DNA from: Corynebacterium sp. HMSC05H05 | GTDB lineage: Bacteria; Actinomycetota; Actinomycetes; Mycobacteriales; Mycobacteriaceae | DNA length: 64,000 nt | Reading direction: 5' to 3' | NCBI RefSeq assembly: GCF_001807265.1 | Contig: NZ_KV788368.1 | Span: 66,104 to 130,103, forward strand | Shown here: positions 61,267 through 64,000 of the stretch, in pieces | How positions within the stretch are numbered: the first letter of the stretch is position 1 | Layout of the letters: every line of letters starts with the position of its first letter | Program-made: the position numbers and the translations under genes | Notes under the pieces: model-generated | Database searches by the model: none | What the model was told of the DNA's origin: nothing | Seen by the model: the letters and a program-made list of their open reading frames with translations, nothing else

Positions 61267-63033
61267 TTAACCGCCGAACTCGATGGCCGCGGCGCCGCCG
61301 ATGTGGCGGAGGTTGGACTTGGCCAGGTTGAACAGACGGCCGACGCCACCTTCAAGGAACGCGGTGCGGGCGCCGGACTTGGTGAAGCCCTTCATCATGT
61401 CCCAGGTGATTCCCGGCGGCAGGGAGAGCGCCTCCGGGTCGGTGACGATGTCCACGAGCACCGGGCCGTCGTAGGCCAGGGCTTCCTTGAGCACCGGCTC
61501 GAGGTCGTCCGGGTCCTCGATGCGGAAGGACTTAATGCCCACGCCCTTGGCAATCTCGGCGTAGTTGGCCTGCTCGTGGTCGGTGCCGAAGTACGGCATG
61601 CCGGCCACCATCATCTCCAGCTTCACCATGCCCAGCGAGGAGTTGTTGAAGCAGATCACCTTCACCGGCAGCTGGTGCAGCTTGATGGTGAGCAGCTCGC
61701 CCATGAGCATGCCCAGTCCGCCGTCGCCGGACCAGGAGATGACCTGGCGGTCCGGGAACGCGGCCTGCACGCCGATTGCCATCGGCAGCGCATTCGCCAT
61801 GGTGCCGTGGAGGAACGATGCGGCCTCGTCGCGCTTGCCGTTCGGGGTGAGGTAACGCGAGGACCACACGTTGCACATGCCGGTGTCGACGGTGAAGTAC
61901 GCGTCGTCGTCCGCGAGCTTGTCAAGCACGGATGCGGCGAGCTCCGGGTGGATCGGCTTCTTGGACTCGAAGGCCTTGGAGGTGTAGCTCTTCACCACGT
62001 GGTCCAGCAGCTGGTAGTGGCGCTTGAGCATCTTGTCCAGGAACTTGCGGTCGGACTTCTCCTCGATGTGCGGGAGGATGTTCTCGATGACGCTCTTGAC
62101 GTCGCCGACAACCGGATAGTCCACCTTGGTGCGGCGGCCGATGTGGGTGCCGTCGATGTCGATCTGCGCGACGTTCTCGTCCGGTAGCCAGTCGGTGTAC
62201 GGGAAGTCGGTGCCCACCATGATGAACAGGTCGGACTCTTCCATCGCGTCCAGGCAAGCGCCGTAGCCGAGCAGGCCGGACATGCCGACGTCGTACGGGT
62301 TGTCGTACTCGAAGTACATCTTGCCGCGGAAGGAGTGGCCGATGGGGGACTTGATCTTCTCCGCCAGGGCGAAGACCTCGTCGCGGGCGTCGCGTGCGCC
62401 GTAGCCGCAGAACAGGGTGATCTTGTCGGCCTTGTTAATCGCCTCCACCAGGCGGGCAGCCTCGTGCGGGTCCGGGTAGACGCGCTTGTTGGCGCCGGTG
62501 GCGTACACGGAATCGGCGGTGTGCGGGCCCTCGGCGGTGTCGGCGGCGAAGACGTCGCCAGGCACGACCATCACGGACACGCCGTTGCCGGCCAGGGTGT
62601 TCTGCAGGGCGTTGTGGAGCACGCGCATGCCCTGGTCCGCCTCGTGGACTACCTCGCAGTAGGAGGAGCACTCCTGGAACAGTAGCTCCGGGTGGGTCTC
62701 CTGGAAGAAGGAGGAGCCGATCTCCATGGTGGGGATGTGCGACGCAATGGCCAGCACCTTCGCGCCGTTGCGGTGGGACTCGTACAGGCCCTGCACGAAG
62801 TGGGTGTTGCCCGGGCCACAGGAAGCGCCGCACACGGCGAGCTCGTCGGCGGCCAGGGAATCGGCACCGGCGGCGAACGCGGCGGCCTCCTCATTGCGTA
62901 CGTGCACCCACTCGATGTCGCTTTGACGCACGGCGTCGGAAAGCGGGTTGAGCGAATCGCCCACGAGGCCGTAAATGCGCTTAATACCCTGATCCTCTAG
63001 GCGCTTGACTACTTGTTCTGCGAAATTGGGCAT
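61267..63033 (-). CDS. pqo: Pyruvate:quinone oxidoreductase (PoxB type)
   Basis: 588 residues, thiamin-diphosphate enzyme. N-terminal PYR domain with GLVGDSLNPLSDAV and catalytic Glu in HVRNEEAAAFAAG (near residue 50); central FAD-binding domain; C-terminal PP domain with SWSGDGGLGMLMGELLTI and NNSSLGMVKLE, the GDG-x(~26)-N motif. The C-terminal 25 residues likely form the lipid-binding helix of PoxB. It oxidises pyruvate to acetate and CO2 with electrons to menaquinone. Start ATG 63033. Confidence 0.93.
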   Translation of the reverse strand: MPNFAEQVVKRLEDQGIKRIYGLVGDSLNPLSDAVRQSDIEWVHVRNEEAAAFAAGADSLAADELAVCGASCGPGNTHFVQGLYESHRNGAKVLAIASHIPTMEIGSSFFQETHPELLFQECSSYCEVVHEADQGMRVLHNALQNTLAGNGVSVMVVPGDVFAADTAEGPHTADSVYATGANKRVYPDPHEAARLVEAINKADKITLFCGYGARDARDEVFALAEKIKSPIGHSFRGKMYFEYDNPYDVGMSGLLGYGACLDAMEESDLFIMVGTDFPYTDWLPDENVAQIDIDGTHIGRRTKVDYPVVGDVKSVIENILPHIEEKSDRKFLDKMLKRHYQLLDHVVKSYTSKAFESKKPIHPELAASVLDKLADDDAYFTVDTGMCNVWSSRYLTPNGKRDEAASFLHGTMANALPMAIGVQAAFPDRQVISWSGDGGLGMLMGELLTIKLHQLPVKVICFNNSSLGMVKLEMMVAGMPYFGTDHEQANYAEIAKGVGIKSFRIEDPDDLEPVLKEALAYDGPVLVDIVTDPEALSLPPGITWDMMKGFTKSGARTAFLEGGVGRLFNLAKSNLRHIGGAAAIEFGG

Positions 63034-63091
63034 TGTCTACCTATATCTCCTGATTAGTCGTTTCATTCAACGTGCGCCATGGTAACGACAT

Positions 63092-64000
63092 TTACGCAGT
63101 TGGGTCGGCGCGCTGTTGCAAGGCAGACAGAAACGCGGGGTCTGTGAAGTAATCGGTGTGCCCGCCCTTCACTCCCAGCACACGCTCGCCGCCCCACCCG
63201 ATGTACGACGGCGACGAGCCGATCGCCGCCGTCGGTCCGGAGCGCAACATAAGGATCGGGTCTTCGGGGGAATCGACCACGTGCACCGTCGCTTCGGGCC
63301 CAGCCAGGGTCAGCTCCGAGACGTGTTCGCCCGAAACACCTGCGCTGCCCAGGATCCACAGATCGTCTGCAAGCAACCCGTGCTGGTGCGCTGCCTTCGT
63401 GGCCAAGAGCGTGCCGTAGCTGTGGGAGATCACGGTCTTCTGCGCGTTGGGGAAACGCTCCTCCAACGCGGCCTGGAACATTGCAAGGTCGTCCGCACCG
63501 GCGTGGGCGCGGTGGGGCGAGGCTGCGTCCGTGAGCAGCGGGGGAGGGGCGTAGCCCTGCCATACCACCACCGCGGCCCCGGTCTTTTCTGACAGCATCT
63601 GGGCTTTCTCCAGCTCGCCCGGCAGCTTCGAGGGTGTGCCGGTGGTCGCGCCCGCGACCATGGTGATCACTCGCGAGGGGTCCGCCGCGTCGCCGACTAG
63701 CACCGTGGTCGCAGTCGGACCGGCCTCGAGGATCACGCCGCCTGCGTCGTCTACTGCCGCCATCGTGGACGCCGGCACCGTTTGTGCGTGCCGGGCGTGG
63801 AGCGATTCGAAGGACTCGTCCGGGTGGTCGAACAGCGGGTCGTAGTCCTGCTCCTTGCCGGCTGCGCCCAACAGGGTCCGTGACAGCCTCAGATCCAGCA
63901 TCATGGACATTCCGTTGAGCCACAGCACGACTCGTGAATGGGCGAAGACACCGATGAACTCGGCGGCCTCGTCCAACTGCTGCTGCAAACCGGCGGCGGC
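63092..64000 (-). CDS. DUF1023 alpha/beta-hydrolase, 5' end outside the window
   Basis: At least 303 residues; the frame is open to the window edge and the apparent start at 63988 is a TTG inside the gene. VITMVAGATTGTPS, VVWQGYAPPP and the nucleophile elbow TVISHSYGTLLATKAA (Ser in SHSYG near residue 195 of the visible part) match actinobacterial DUF1023 hydrolases; the C-terminal GGHTDYFTDPAF gives the catalytic His. Substrate unknown. Confidence 0.82.
   Translation of the reverse strand, partial: AAAGLQQQLDEAAEFIGVFAHSRVVLWLNGMSMMLDLRLSRTLLGAAGKEQDYDPLFDHPDESFESLHARHAQTVPASTMAAVDDAGGVILEAGPTATTVLVGDAADPSRVITMVAGATTGTPSKLPGELEKAQMLSEKTGAAVVVWQGYAPPPLLTDAASPHRAHAGADDLAMFQAALEERFPNAQKTVISHSYGTLLATKAAHQHGLLADDLWILGSAGVSGEHVSELTLAGPEATVHVVDSPEDPILMLRSGPTAAIGSSPSYIGWGGERVLGVKGGHTDYFTDPAFLSALQQRADPTA

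Overview
The window is high-GC actinobacterial DNA, almost certainly a Corynebacterium chromosome. Three things point there: a mycolate and arabinogalactan cell-wall locus (MmpL3/CmpL1-type transporter, TmaT-type acyltransferase, AftD-type arabinofuranosyltransferase); the corynebacterial assimilatory sulfate cluster fpr2 / cysI-X-H-D-N-Y-Z; and the dnaK-grpE-dnaJ-hspR operon with HAIR operators beside an aldehyde dehydrogenase. Many genes also start directly after a TAnnnT-like hexamer with a gap of about 7 nt, the arrangement of leaderless transcripts. Gene functions rest on motifs and remembered synteny, since no search could be run.

Layout. 1-3119 (minus): FAD oxidoreductase, cyclopropane-synthase-like methyltransferase and DUF3054 protein, resembling tms/bfa operons for 10-methyl branched fatty acids. 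3178-7936 (minus): flippase-like membrane protein, MmpL3/CmpL1, NYN protein and trmB, divergent from pckG. 10157-22111: cell-envelope locus syntenic (from memory) with M. tuberculosis Rv0224c-Rv0228 and Rv0236c-Rv0237, carrying a HEPN Abi-like gene and a Phd/PIN toxin-antitoxin pair. 22184-28702: VanW protein, DUF222-HNH protein, lipase, an orphan protein behind an McbR-like operator and a SAM-type riboswitch, tRNA-Gly, dcd and a secreted protein. 28860-42026: ugd, FMN glutamate-synthase-like enzyme, ABC-F protein, alanine-type aminotransferase, phosphate-uptake genes and a heterodimeric ABC exporter. 42215-50889: sulfate assimilation plus a nucleosidase. 51198-61112: DJ-1/PfpI protein, AI-2E permease, aldehyde dehydrogenase, heat-shock operon, then a patch of very small genes including a duplicated hspR tail. 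61267-64000: pyruvate:quinone oxidoreductase and the 3' part of an alpha/beta hydrolase.

The strongest unexplained signals are: (i) a short motif, GCYTNTCGACG, seen about 25 times in 64 kb in coding and intergenic DNA on both strands; (ii) an orphan protein under apparent dual sulfur/SAM control; (iii) a pair of hairpin-core-hairpin dispersed repeats; (iv) a 57-bp copy of the hspR 3' end that forms the C-terminus of a separate small ORF.
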